10,267 nt of DNA. It comes from Phoronis ovalis. Lineage: Eukaryota > Phoronida > Phoronidae. A program made the translations under genes and the position numbers. Position 1 is the first letter of the stretch. The number at the start of each line of letters is the position of its first letter. Positions 1 to 7,002 of the stretch are shown here, one piece after another. Under the pieces are notes generated by a model that searched no databases, was not told the DNA's origin, and worked only from the letters and a program-made list of their open reading frames with translations. The stretch spans positions 1-10,267 of the forward strand of contig JAOXYB010065756.1 of assembly GCA_028565635.1 (NCBI GenBank). The letters run 5' to 3'.

Positions 1-77
1 AATTTACTGTTCAGAATTAATTCTTGGGAAGGGGGGGCGTGCGCCTTCCACGCCCGCCCGTAAATCCGCCACTGGCA
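1..77. repeat. GC-rich edge of a probable transposable element
   Basis: The first 77 bases are much richer in G and C than the DNA that follows. They contain a run of seven G, then a hairpin in which GGGCGTG (35-41) pairs with CACGCCC (49-55) across a 7-base loop, followed by TAAATCCGCCACTGG at 61-75. A sharp change in composition next to a GC-rich hairpin is typical of the end of a mobile element cut by the window edge. No coding sequence is visible in it. The element family cannot be named from this fragment. Confidence 0.35.
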
Positions 78-261
78 ACCCACCAGTCATGAGCATCCAT
101 CGTTAGTTCAGTGTGTACAGAAAAAAAAATCTTAAAAAATCTCTAATCACAGGTAGAAATAACAACAACTGAAGGTTAAGAAGAACATCTATTGCTTTCT
201 AGAAATTAAAATATTCACCCTTTTGGACTTGCTTTAATCTAATGCACCAAATGATAGTATA

Positions 262-642
262 TCACAGCTCTGTAGGTACTTCGTACCGGGTTACACGAAT
301 ATATAGTATGTCAACACTAAACAAGATAGTGGTTGACTGGTGACAACGAGAGGCTTTCACGACCACCGCGTCCAAAGATTGGCTTGTCTCGCCTGATACG
401 ATGAGTTTGTTTACTAACATACAAGGATGTATAATTTTTGCCAAGCACGGCGTGGTTAAATGTTCTGTTAAAGCTGATGGTGCCGGTGTTGATGGTAATG
501 GACAAGGCACTTCTGGTTTGCTTTTTAAAATATAATGTTTAACGGCAACGCAAACTAATATATCCAAAATAAAATATAACAAAACAATTGCTATCAATGT
601 AAATTTATATAAATTATATGTACACTGCTGTATATTTAGCAA
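262..642 (-). CDS. Hypothetical protein with one N-terminal hydrophobic segment
   Basis: An ATG-started open frame of 126 codons that I do not recognise. Residues about 14-36 form one hydrophobic segment (LIAIVLLYFILDILVCVAV), followed by a Pro/Ser/Thr/Ala-rich stretch (about 45-62) and a C-terminal part with scattered cysteines. If real, it would be a small type II or signal-anchored membrane protein with its C-terminal part outside the cytosol. The ends near residue 122 read VTRYEVPTEL before TGA. Against it: there is no AATAAA on this strand between the stop and the window edge, no recognisable domain, and in AT-rich DNA an open frame this long can arise by chance. The segment around residues 86-100 (SLDAVVVKAS) resembles the meaningless translations produced by repeat DNA, so part of it may be repeat-derived. 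Confidence 0.2.
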   Translation of the reverse strand: MLNIQQCTYNLYKFTLIAIVLLYFILDILVCVAVKHYILKSKPEVPCPLPSTPAPSALTEHLTTPCLAKIIHPCMLVNKLIVSGETSQSLDAVVVKASRCHQSTTILFSVDILYIRVTRYEVPTEL

Positions 643-724
643 TTATCTAACTCAACCCGAATAGAGGAATTCAGTAAAGAAAGAAGACAAAATTATTAAA
701 AACTAAATTATTTCAAAAGTAACA

Positions 725-877
725 ATGTTGTCAAACTCTTCAGTATCTTATGATTTTGATAGTTATAGCAGTTGGGAAACTTTCTTTTGCATTATATTTT
801 TGACATATGCTACCAATACGATCCCTACGATATGCATAATATATGTAAACGGTGTAAAGCTATTGAATTCTGGCTAG
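725..877 (+). pseudogene. Possible class A receptor N-terminus and TM1, broken after 50 codons
   Basis: Fifty codons from ATG to TAG. The product starts MLSNSSVSYDFDSYSSWE, with an N-glycosylation sequon (Asn4-Ser-Ser), and continues into one hydrophobic segment of about residues 19-41 that contains an Asn (31) placed as the conserved TM1 Asn of rhodopsin-like receptors, then a short polar stretch GVKLLNS like intracellular loop 1. Just after the stop, the next frame over reads FWLAIALYVLI, loosely like the start of TM2. The order extracellular tail, TM1, loop, TM2-like run suggests a receptor gene broken by a frameshift. It is on the opposite strand to the two clear receptor loci. With no second homologous block it stays tentative; a chance hydrophobic frame in AT-rich DNA would look similar. 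Confidence 0.25.
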
Positions 878-1846
878 CTATAGCACTATATGTTCTTATC
901 TAGCTGCAATATACCTAAATCTTGATTTATGATTGATAACAACAACTTAAATAATGAAACTTAATGAAAGATTATTAATGAAAATTAACTTCTTATCTTA
1001 TAAGAATTGAATCGCTTGAATAAATATAATTATGTAATTTTTAAGCCAAGTTTGAGCACTTCTAAGTGGGTAAACTCGATGATCAGACGGCATTGTTCGA
1101 CAAATCTTGGGAGTAATCATATGTATTTTTGTATGGAAAGCTGAAGTGTAAATTTTGGATTTGAATTGTACAGTATATACTTTTTATTTTTAGATTGCTG
1201 TAGTTCAAATACGCCAACAATGTGGTTTGCTTTCTACTGCCTGTTGCGAAAACACCTATTGCTTCTTTGCTACTTTAAATTTTGCATTATCTCCACATCA
1301 CTTTTGAAATTAAAAGACTAGAGTTATCATACAATTTGCTTTTATTTCAGATTGCCAACTCAAGCAATAGATATTTAATTCAACATCAAAAATTTGTCGA
1401 TAGAACCCAACCCTAGTTGGAACCACACTAGGTGTTTGCTTCTTTTTACTAGAACATGTCATGAACCCATTTGTAGACATGATACTATCGGTGAAGTACA
1501 ATGACATCAGTCCTTATAAAAATATTTTTTACCTGTCATACTCTATGCGTGTAACTTAATTTTCAAAACTAGTGAAAATCTTTTAGAAATTATGGAAAGT
1601 ATGCTTTGTAATCGAAGTGTATACGAGAGTGAATAAACATTCTAGTAGAGAAGATTGGGAAAACTTTTCTAATCTAGTTCTGGTACGTGTACTGATAGAA
1701 AAATAATTTCAAAATATGCGAAACAACATTTTGTCCCGGGCATTTTGTTACAGTTTAACCGCTTGATTTTTCATATCTTTATTCCACTTGAATTAGATGG
1801 TACAGCAACAAGCATAATTCAGTTTAGAAACGTTGTAGCCGGTTGT
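878..1846. other. No supported gene
   Basis: AT-rich DNA without a convincing gene. A strong plus-strand acceptor (polypyrimidine tract ending TTTATTTCAG at 1350) is followed by 21 open codons and a stop at 1414-1416, but no upstream exon fits. A 65-codon minus-strand frame at 1310-1507 has no recognisable domain. Neither is annotated as a gene. Confidence 0.5.
1778..1783 (-). terminator. Candidate polyadenylation signal AATAAA
   Basis: AATAAA on the minus strand about 100 bases beyond the stop of the candidate two-exon peptide gene (1886-2195). It would set that gene's 3' end. Such hexamers are frequent by chance in AT-rich DNA. Confidence 0.25.
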
Positions 1847-1864
1847 AGTAGCTTATAAGCTACT
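1847..1864. repeat. Perfect 18-bp palindrome
   Basis: AGTAGCTTATAAGCTACT is identical to its own reverse complement over all 18 bases. It could form a small cruciform or be a symmetric protein-binding site. It lies downstream of the candidate minus-strand gene at 1886-2195, between its stop and its AATAAA, so in a transcript it would be a 9-bp stem without a loop. No function can be assigned. Confidence 0.9.
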
Positions 1865-1885
1865 TACGGGTATTGCGTGAGTGCA

Positions 1886-2195
1886 TTATTTATAGATACC
1901 TAGTAACAGTAGGAAGAAAAAATAACCTTCGTCGTTATCTGAAAGGAATCCTGCAAAACTGAAGGCCCATATTTACTAGACTACACCATATCACCATATT
2001 TTTAATAGTTATCCTGAAGAATTAGTTATTTTTTAATTTCAGACTTTCATAAGTACACCTGGATGACCTTTAAGTCTGCAAGGATACGCCCCCTTGCAAA
2101 AAAAGTAGAACTACATTGGAATTTCATAGTCAAAACTACTTACCTGAGATTAAGAATATAAAAAACGCTGATTTAAGCGTTAAAAAGTTTTCCAT
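1886..2195 (-). CDS. Candidate small secreted or membrane peptide, two exons
   Basis: Exon 1 (2195 down to 2144) starts at ATG with G at +4 and encodes MENFLTLKSAFFIFLIS, a good signal-peptide shape: polar start, then a hydrophobic core. It ends in phase 1 at a consensus donor, CTCAG|GTAAGTA, and phase-1 junctions right after signal peptides are common in secreted-protein genes. The best acceptor downstream is TTTTGCAG at 1951-1958, giving exon 2 (1950 down to 1886), which continues in frame as G-FLSDNDEG, then a second hydrophobic run and TAA. An AATAAA lies at 1778-1783. The mature part is only about 20 residues, so a different second exon outside or inside this stretch is possible. A longer upstream in-frame start (2390) would run through the TC microsatellite and is less likely. 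Exon 1 and its donor are better supported than exon 2. Confidence 0.28.
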
Positions 2196-2230
2196 TTGCA
2201 CGACTTTTTGTTCATGCAATTGGAAGACTT

Positions 2231-2247
2231 TCTCTCTCTCTCTCTCT
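2231..2247. repeat. (TC)n microsatellite
   Basis: Eight and a half perfect TC units (GA on the minus strand). It sits 36 bases upstream of the candidate signal-peptide ATG on the minus strand, so it would be in that gene's 5' leader or promoter; GA/CT tracts at such sites can act as GAGA-type elements, but nothing here proves it. Confidence 0.95.
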
Positions 2248-2390
2248 ATCCAAAAAACGCTACCTGTTCTGCTAAACAGTAGCGCACTTAAATGACAGTG
2301 ATAGTTAGGAAGATGCAACAGGTATCTTGATACTATATACCACGTGATATAGAGATAATCTCTTTTTTGGCAAACTTTGGAACGACGCAA

Positions 2391-3162
2391 TAAGATCTCT
2401 TGCCCGCCTTGTCATGATACCAATGGTATGAACTATCATACTGTAAACATTACGTAGCTGTTTGTGGTGAGTCTGAGATTGTTTAATGTATTGTATGAAT
2501 TATAACGTATATATAAAGTATTTGTATAGTTTGGTATAAAGTATTAAAGAGGAAATTAACAGCTCAAACGATCAACGTACTTATACACAGCATGTTAAAA
2601 ATAGTACAAAATCAGGATAAATAAAAACCAGAGAAGAACGACAAAGATCGCATATCCAAACAAAGGCAAAAAAAAATCACGCATGTATTCACACCCAAAA
2701 TTTCACTTTATTTATTAATTGATAGAACTTCATTTACATTTTCTAATTTTATAAATGGATCTAAAGGAATTTTTGTAAGGTTAATTTTTTGCATCAGAAG
2801 TAATGCAATTTTACAAAAATATACTATTTTAGATTGTTAAATTGTACGAATAGTGTTAAGCTCTGCAGATTCATATTCTGAATCTTTTAAATTTCTTGAA
2901 AACAGTTATTAGCGACTTTTAATGTGAATCTTAATAATGCTACTAATCGAAAGGCGTCGCAGCAATTATTTCTAAACCTGTTAAATGCTTAACAGTCCCA
3001 TGCTTTCCGAATTGAATGTATTCCCGATTTATTCATTGCACTGGGTTGTGTGTAGATTTTTTGTAAGATATCTTGAACGTGTTAATCAGAATTTATGCGA
3101 TATGAGATAACTTTAGCAACATTATTCATATGCAACACCACATCAAATTTACATTATAGCCG
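2391..3162. other. No supported gene
   Basis: About 770 bases of AT-rich DNA with stop codons throughout all frames and no repeat longer than chance noticed. A 13-base inverted repeat (ATACCA-A-TGGTAT) lies near 2418-2430. The right boundary is the stop of the receptor pseudogene. Confidence 0.5.
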
Positions 3163-3960
3163 CTAAGACTTATATAGGAAGCTACGGGGAGGCTTCTTCC
3201 AAAAGTAGCATATTCTCATAAATTTTTTTAAAATTATCTTTCTTATGAGGGAATCTCGTATTGAATATATAAAAAAAAATTAACAACAGCAATTATGGAT
3301 TTAACTGCAATAAGGCAACAGACACGTAGCAACTAATTATCAATATCATGGCTAACGTCACTGCTACGTTAGTCATTTTTTTCTTTTTTTGGTGAGGTAA
3401 AATTATGCAATTTTGCCTGCCGTTTAATCTGATTGAAATAAAAAACATATAAGAAAATATAAGCGCTACAATAGCACAACAAATGCATACTGCTACGGCA
3501 ATGTTATAGGCAAAAACGAGAATTGAAAACAGTTCTATGCCAAATGCAGCATACTGTAACTAAGTATTCTATATGTTTCTACATATAAGTATGGGATATC
3601 ATTCCTACTGATTCCTTACAATGACACACAAGATCCCAAGATCCATAATACTATAGTAACTATGACCTCGTTTATGCAAGTCCATTGCCATTTATTTGTT
3701 TCGTCTAAAATCCCCATCAGCATATGAAAAACCGTAAGAATCAAATCAGCTAATGGAATACTAGACTACGTAAAAAATAAATCGCTTTTTTAAGTTTTTA
3801 TACGAAGAATAATAACCACAAATAATTCCAGGTTACACGTAAGACCAAGCTTACTACAAGGGAACATACTCCGATGTAACAAGAAACGTGAAATGTCAAG
3901 TCCTATAAACAGCTAGGTGTCTAAGTTCAAAGACTTGTTACTAGAAATGATTGTTTCCAT
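3163..3960 (-). pseudogene. Class A (rhodopsin-like) GPCR pseudogene
   Basis: Receptor remains run in order along the minus strand. A possible N-terminus starts at 3960 (METIISSNKSLNL, with sequon NKS). TM1 is split by a frameshift (hydrophobic run from 3881, then CNLELFVVIILRIKT to 3793). TM2 contains the conserved LAD (3753-3745). Loop 1 has Trp, and TM3 starts with the disulphide Cys (3678-3676) and has the run VIVTIVLWILGSCVSL. The equivalent of the DRY region reads GISRND, followed by an ICL2-like stretch. TM4 and loop 2 are absent. In a second frame (open 3559-3296) come TM5 (AVCICCAIVALIFSYMFF), a basic loop 3 and TM6. Loop 3 and the first half of TM7 are missing, and helix 8 (IYSIRDSLIRK, ICYFWKK) ends at a TAG at 3163-3165. 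Stops lie at 3790-3792, 3766-3768, 3616-3618 and 3293-3295, with at least three frameshifts. It is clearly related to the open receptor fragment at 7003-7437. Confidence 0.82.
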
Positions 3961-4694
3961 CCCATGTTCCAAACAAAAAATATCCATCTTCACTTTGATA
4001 CTAAATTCACAACGAAGAAAATGGTTAAAACTGTCTCTATATTGCTTTTTCCATAAATGCAGCATACTATATCTACATGTTTCAATTGATTTAATTTCTA
4101 ATCAGTGTTAATTGTCATGTGCATTGCTATGTACATACACTAAGTCTTTATCTAAACAACCAAGTTTCTCTTTCGTTTTCAATTACTGACAGCGGTCGGA
4201 TATACAGAAAAAAGTACCGAACAGTTGCATTAACTTATAAATGATTACTACATTTCTACAAGAAGTTTTTTCTTAGTTATCAGTCATACATATCAATATT
4301 TTAATTATATATTATAATTATAATTTTTCGTGCTATCATGTAATTCATACCAAACATCTTTGAGTATTGTTTAATGACCTGAGAATGTCTTATAGTGTAA
4401 ATAATAACAAAGTTTGTATCGAATTTTGTATTAAGGGTATTTATAAAGCAATTTGATTCATTTTAATCATATTAAATTAATAATACTTAAATGATATGTA
4501 CAAATAAAACTACCGTAATTATGATGACTCATAAAATCAAAAGTTTGTAATCAATCAGTTAATGTTTATTATTAATATGAAAATAATTTTAGAAAATTAA
4601 ATCCAATTGTACATATGTATAATGTTTGATTACTCGTAAATTATTAGATAAACTAGGGTAGTAATAGTAGTCGTGCTTATAACATTTGAGAGAA
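3961..4694. other. No supported gene; short duplicate of receptor DNA
   Basis: AT-rich, no clear gene. 4055-4071 repeats 3542-3558 with 16 of 17 bases the same; the latter lies in the loop-2 (intracellular) part of the receptor pseudogene, so a small piece seems duplicated here. The minus-strand frame open from 4101 down to 3916 reads LWKKQYRDSFNHFLRC near 4058-4008, which resembles receptor helix 8, but no TM7 precedes it, so it is not called as a gene. Confidence 0.45.
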
Positions 4695-4774
4695 ATAATG
4701 TAGTCAGGATTGTTATAATGTAGTCAGGATTGTTATAATGTAGTCAGGATTGTTGTAATGTAGTCAGGATTGTT
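4695..4774 (+). repeat. 20-bp tandem repeat, four copies
   Basis: Four head-to-tail copies of ATAATGTAGTCAGGATTGTT at 4695, 4715, 4735 and 4755. The first three are identical and the fourth differs only at its first base (G for A). The near-perfect identity points to recent expansion, so copy number probably varies between individuals. No coding role is apparent: each unit carries a stop in the frame that reads through it as TAG. Confidence 0.97.
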
Positions 4775-5218
4775 GACCGATAAAAGATGAAAATTTTACA
4801 AAAATGAAATGTGTGATGTTGCCCCATATTGATCATGAGCATAATTCAACAATCGTGTCAACAGTATGATCACTGTGTAAAGATATCGATAATTTTACTT
4901 GATCAGTAATTAAATTTATTGTTTGTGTATTTTTATACTAATTTAAAGTTTCTAACTTCTAGAAAATCATGGAATGTATCACTGTGAATTATGAACGTTC
5001 AAATTAGATGAAAAATACATTGTGAGTAATAGAAATGCATGCATATGTGGTGTGTGTTGTTTACTTGCTTAAGTTCTTGTGGATTTTTTAAAAATGTATA
5101 TTTTTTCCATTGAACGTTTTAATTAATAAGATGTGATTATCTGTAACATGTGCCTTACCGATAATTATCTTGTCCAAATATGTTTCTTTTACTGTTTTAA
5201 TATTTCTCTTTTGTACAG
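4775..5218. other. No supported gene; possible intron
   Basis: AT-rich DNA with no open frame of note. It ends in a pyrimidine-rich tract (TTTCTCTTTTGTACAG), the acceptor of the first candidate exon at 5219, so it could be intron of that gene. No convincing upstream exon was found. Confidence 0.4.
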
Positions 5219-5621
5219 GGGTACTCTTTAGCCATCAGGGATACAGTAAGGTAGCAGTAAAAACGCATATTTTGCTAGAAGTTGTTTTACTTGCAGATTA
5301 GACACATCACAGTAATCAAAATAACGAAAAGAAATCCAGAAGGACTTGAGCAAGTGTAAGTATGAAAACATTCTCTTTCATAAATGCTATTTAAAAGGGT
5401 TGGTCGGTAACAGTTGGGCGCCAGCAATTATTCCGCGGGGACCTACCTATTTTGCATTGCATGTTTTACTATTCGATTTTTCCTTTCACTCTGATATCAT
5501 GGGTCTCCACTCAGTGTGGAAATAATTTGGGAGTCAAAATATTTTACGACACATGATTAATGGGATAATTGTTATTGGTTTTTATTCCAGATACAGCCTT
5601 CCGACTTTTATGCGAATATGA
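5219..5621 (+). CDS. Candidate 3' end of an unrecognised gene, three short exons
   Basis: Three exons are suggested by matching splice signals. Exon a, 5219-5245, has acceptor TTTTGTACAG and donor ACA|GTAAGG and encodes GYSLAIRDT. After a 51-base intron, exon b, 5297-5355, has acceptor TTTTACTTGCAG and donor CAAGT|GTAAGT and encodes IRHITVIKITKRNPEGLEQ plus two bases. After a 235-base intron, the last exon starts at 5591 after TTTTTATTCCAG and completes V, then YSLPTFMRI and TGA at 5619-5621. The phases (0, then 2) agree across both junctions, and AATAAA follows at 5649-5654. Exon b looks like ordinary soluble protein with alternating charged and aliphatic residues, but I do not recognise the family. 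The alternative frame of the last exon (IQPSDFYANMSKIK) is open too, ending at a donor-like AAAAG|GTAATA, but it does not fit exon b's phase. The 51-base intron is very short, which fits compact invertebrate introns. Confidence 0.35.
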
Positions 5622-5648
5622 GTAAAATAAAAGGTAATATATGATAGT

Positions 5649-5654
5649 AATAAA
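5649..5654 (+). terminator. Candidate polyadenylation signal AATAAA
   Basis: AATAAA 28 bases after the stop of the candidate three-exon gene, followed by a T-rich stretch. The distance is suitable for a 3' end near 5670-5680. In AT-rich DNA the hexamer alone is weak evidence. Confidence 0.3.
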
Positions 5655-5894
5655 TTTATCATTGTTTCAATTAGCCATAAATATAATTTCGGGTTATAGA
5701 TCTAAGGCCAAGGCTAAACCATTTAATATAAAACGAAAATGGTGAAATTCTGAAAATAAGAATTTTTTACTGAAAGCTGCCCTGAATTTGAAAAAAAAAT
5801 TGCTTGAATATAATTCTTGACTGATATATATCCCGGAGAGAAATACTTCACTTTCATACGCACAGATGTGCTCGGCTGCATCCTCAAACCAGCT

Positions 5895-6093
5895 GACATC
5901 CTCTGTATCAAAATTTTCCTATTTTTTTAGACTTCTTCTATACCAACCCAGAAACTCTATTTTTTGGGATGTCCTCTATACCAAATTCTTTTTTTCGGGA
6001 TATCCTCTACACCAACCTCGAGACCAAACTAGTAGTTTACTACGTGTTCATTATGCTTGTAGCCATAAATAGATATACAACCTATATACTAAA
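5895..6093 (+). repeat. Degenerate repeats of a GAYATCCTCTATACCAA motif
   Basis: A 17-base motif recurs at 5895, 5930, 5968, 5999 and, more weakly, 6072, spaced 35, 38, 31 and 73 bases apart. Copies 5968-5984 and 5999-6015 differ at two bases only. The bases between copies are T-rich, ending TTTTTTTA, TTTTTTGG or TTTTTTTCGG before the next copy. The small open frame running through it (68 codons) is a by-product of the periodic sequence. Two more copies lie at 6650 and 6724 beyond the inserted element. It looks like the worn remains of a tandem array or of a repeat-rich mobile element. Confidence 0.7.
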
Positions 6094-6127
6094 CTAACAC
6101 TAGTCGGCTTTGTTATTATGGAGGGGG

Positions 6128-6384
6128 TAGGGGGGGGTCCCCCAGGGTGCAATGCTCGCACTTAACAATTGGCAATGCTCGCTGCTCGCACAAGAAAAAT
6201 GAACAACTAAAAAAAAGGTTACGGCAAATTAAAAAAAGCGGAAAGCAAAAAAAATAAATGGTCGCCAAAAGAAAATGCCTCGAGGTAAGTTAAAAAGCAA
6301 AAAAAAAATGTAAAAAAATGGCCGCCAAAATAAAATGCCGGACTTAACAGACCCTAATGCTCGCTGCTCGCGAAAACCCCCCTA
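6128..6384. mobile_element. Small non-autonomous element with G/C-run ends and internal direct repeats
   Basis: The left end TAGGGGGG (6128-6135) is mirrored by CCCCCCTA (6377-6384). Inside the ends, an exact 16-base direct repeat (AATGCTCGCTGCTCGC) occurs at 6174-6189 and 6356-6371; with the preceding CTTAACA parts, 25 of 32 bases match. Between them is an A-rich core in which a 22-base block (6258 and 6318) repeats with a 60-base period at 20 of 22 positions. There is no coding capacity. The sequence flanking both ends belongs to the 17-base-motif region, so this is probably an insertion into it. A target duplication could not be identified with certainty; TTATTA occurs outside the left end and ATTATT outside the right. 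Confidence 0.55.
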
Positions 6385-6445
6385 TAGCTCTCATTATTGA
6401 TAACTGAAACAAATATCAAATATTTCAAAAACATTGTCTAAAAGC

Positions 6446-6520
6446 TTAATTTTGCTTTGAATTTAAAGGAGAAAAATGTTGGCTTCTCTAGCTTAGGCCT
6501 ATTTAATTTTGCTTTGAATT
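6446..6520. repeat. Exact 18-bp direct repeat, 57 bases apart
   Basis: TTAATTTTGCTTTGAATT occurs at 6446-6463 and again at 6503-6520. The DNA between them differs, so this is a pair of direct repeats rather than a long tandem array. It may be the flanks of a small old insertion or part of the surrounding repeat-rich zone. Confidence 0.9.
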
Positions 6521-6649
6521 GAGCCCGCAAACGAGCTTAAAACTTTATGTGGATCATTGCTGAGTTTGGTGGAAATATTACTAAAGTTGCTATTCAGACA
6601 TTCTTCATACGGCATGATTCACAGACCTCCACGTTACCACACAAAAACT

Positions 6650-6742
6650 GACTACATCCTCCATACTAAACTAGAGTGAATTTACCCCCTATCTTCCATT
6701 ATAATACTTGAGCTCTGAAAAATGGACATCCTCCATACCTGA
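6650..6742 (+). repeat. Two further copies of the CCTCYATACYAAA motif
   Basis: GACTACATCCTCCATACTAA at 6650 and GGACATCCTCCATACCTGAA at 6723 match the motif family seen at 5895-6093. They share CATCCTCCATAC exactly. Their position to the right of the element at 6128-6384 supports the view that the element inserted into, and split, an older repeat region. Confidence 0.55.
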
Positions 6743-6917
6743 ATAACCAAGGCAAAAATGGTAATACTGAACGTCTGACGATCCGCGTAAAATTTTTTTT
6801 TTTAAATGTGTCCAATTTCAATGTTTCTCTATAAACTGTCAGCGATTTCAGATTATCTTTGTATGCAATTAAAATGATTTTAGTTTACTGTGTAAATTAA
6901 AATGATTGACTTATTGC

Positions 6918-6923
6918 TTTATT
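6918..6923 (-). terminator. Candidate polyadenylation signal for the receptor fragment
   Basis: AATAAA on the minus strand, 80 bases beyond the receptor stop codon at 7003-7005, a usual distance for a short 3' untranslated region. If transcripts end here, the receptor at 7003-7437 may still be expressed. Confidence 0.35.
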
Positions 6924-7002
6924 AAAATATAATACTGACATAGTAGTTATGAAACAGTAATAAATTGATTTGTTTATAGATTTTGAACTTTCAAAGGTTT
7001 GA

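Noticed and set aside
317-505. 62-codon frame inside the 262-642 open frame
   Set aside because: Same strand, other frame, shorter, and without features; treated as a by-product.
1310-1507. 65-codon minus-strand frame, and a plus-strand acceptor with 21 open codons (1351-1416)
   Set aside because: The two overlap on opposite strands and neither has a partner exon in phase. The acceptor is good, but a lone acceptor is common by chance.
2077-2098. Hairpin TGCAAGG...CCTTGCA
   Set aside because: Seven pairs with an 8-base loop and no T-run or partner gene; expected by chance in a window of this length.
3917-4111. 64-codon plus-strand frame
   Set aside because: It lies opposite the minus-strand frame next to the receptor pseudogene, has no ATG at its start and no recognisable features.
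5866-6072. 68-codon plus-strand frame
   Set aside because: It runs through the 17-base motif repeats and follows their periodicity; it is repeat sequence, not a gene.
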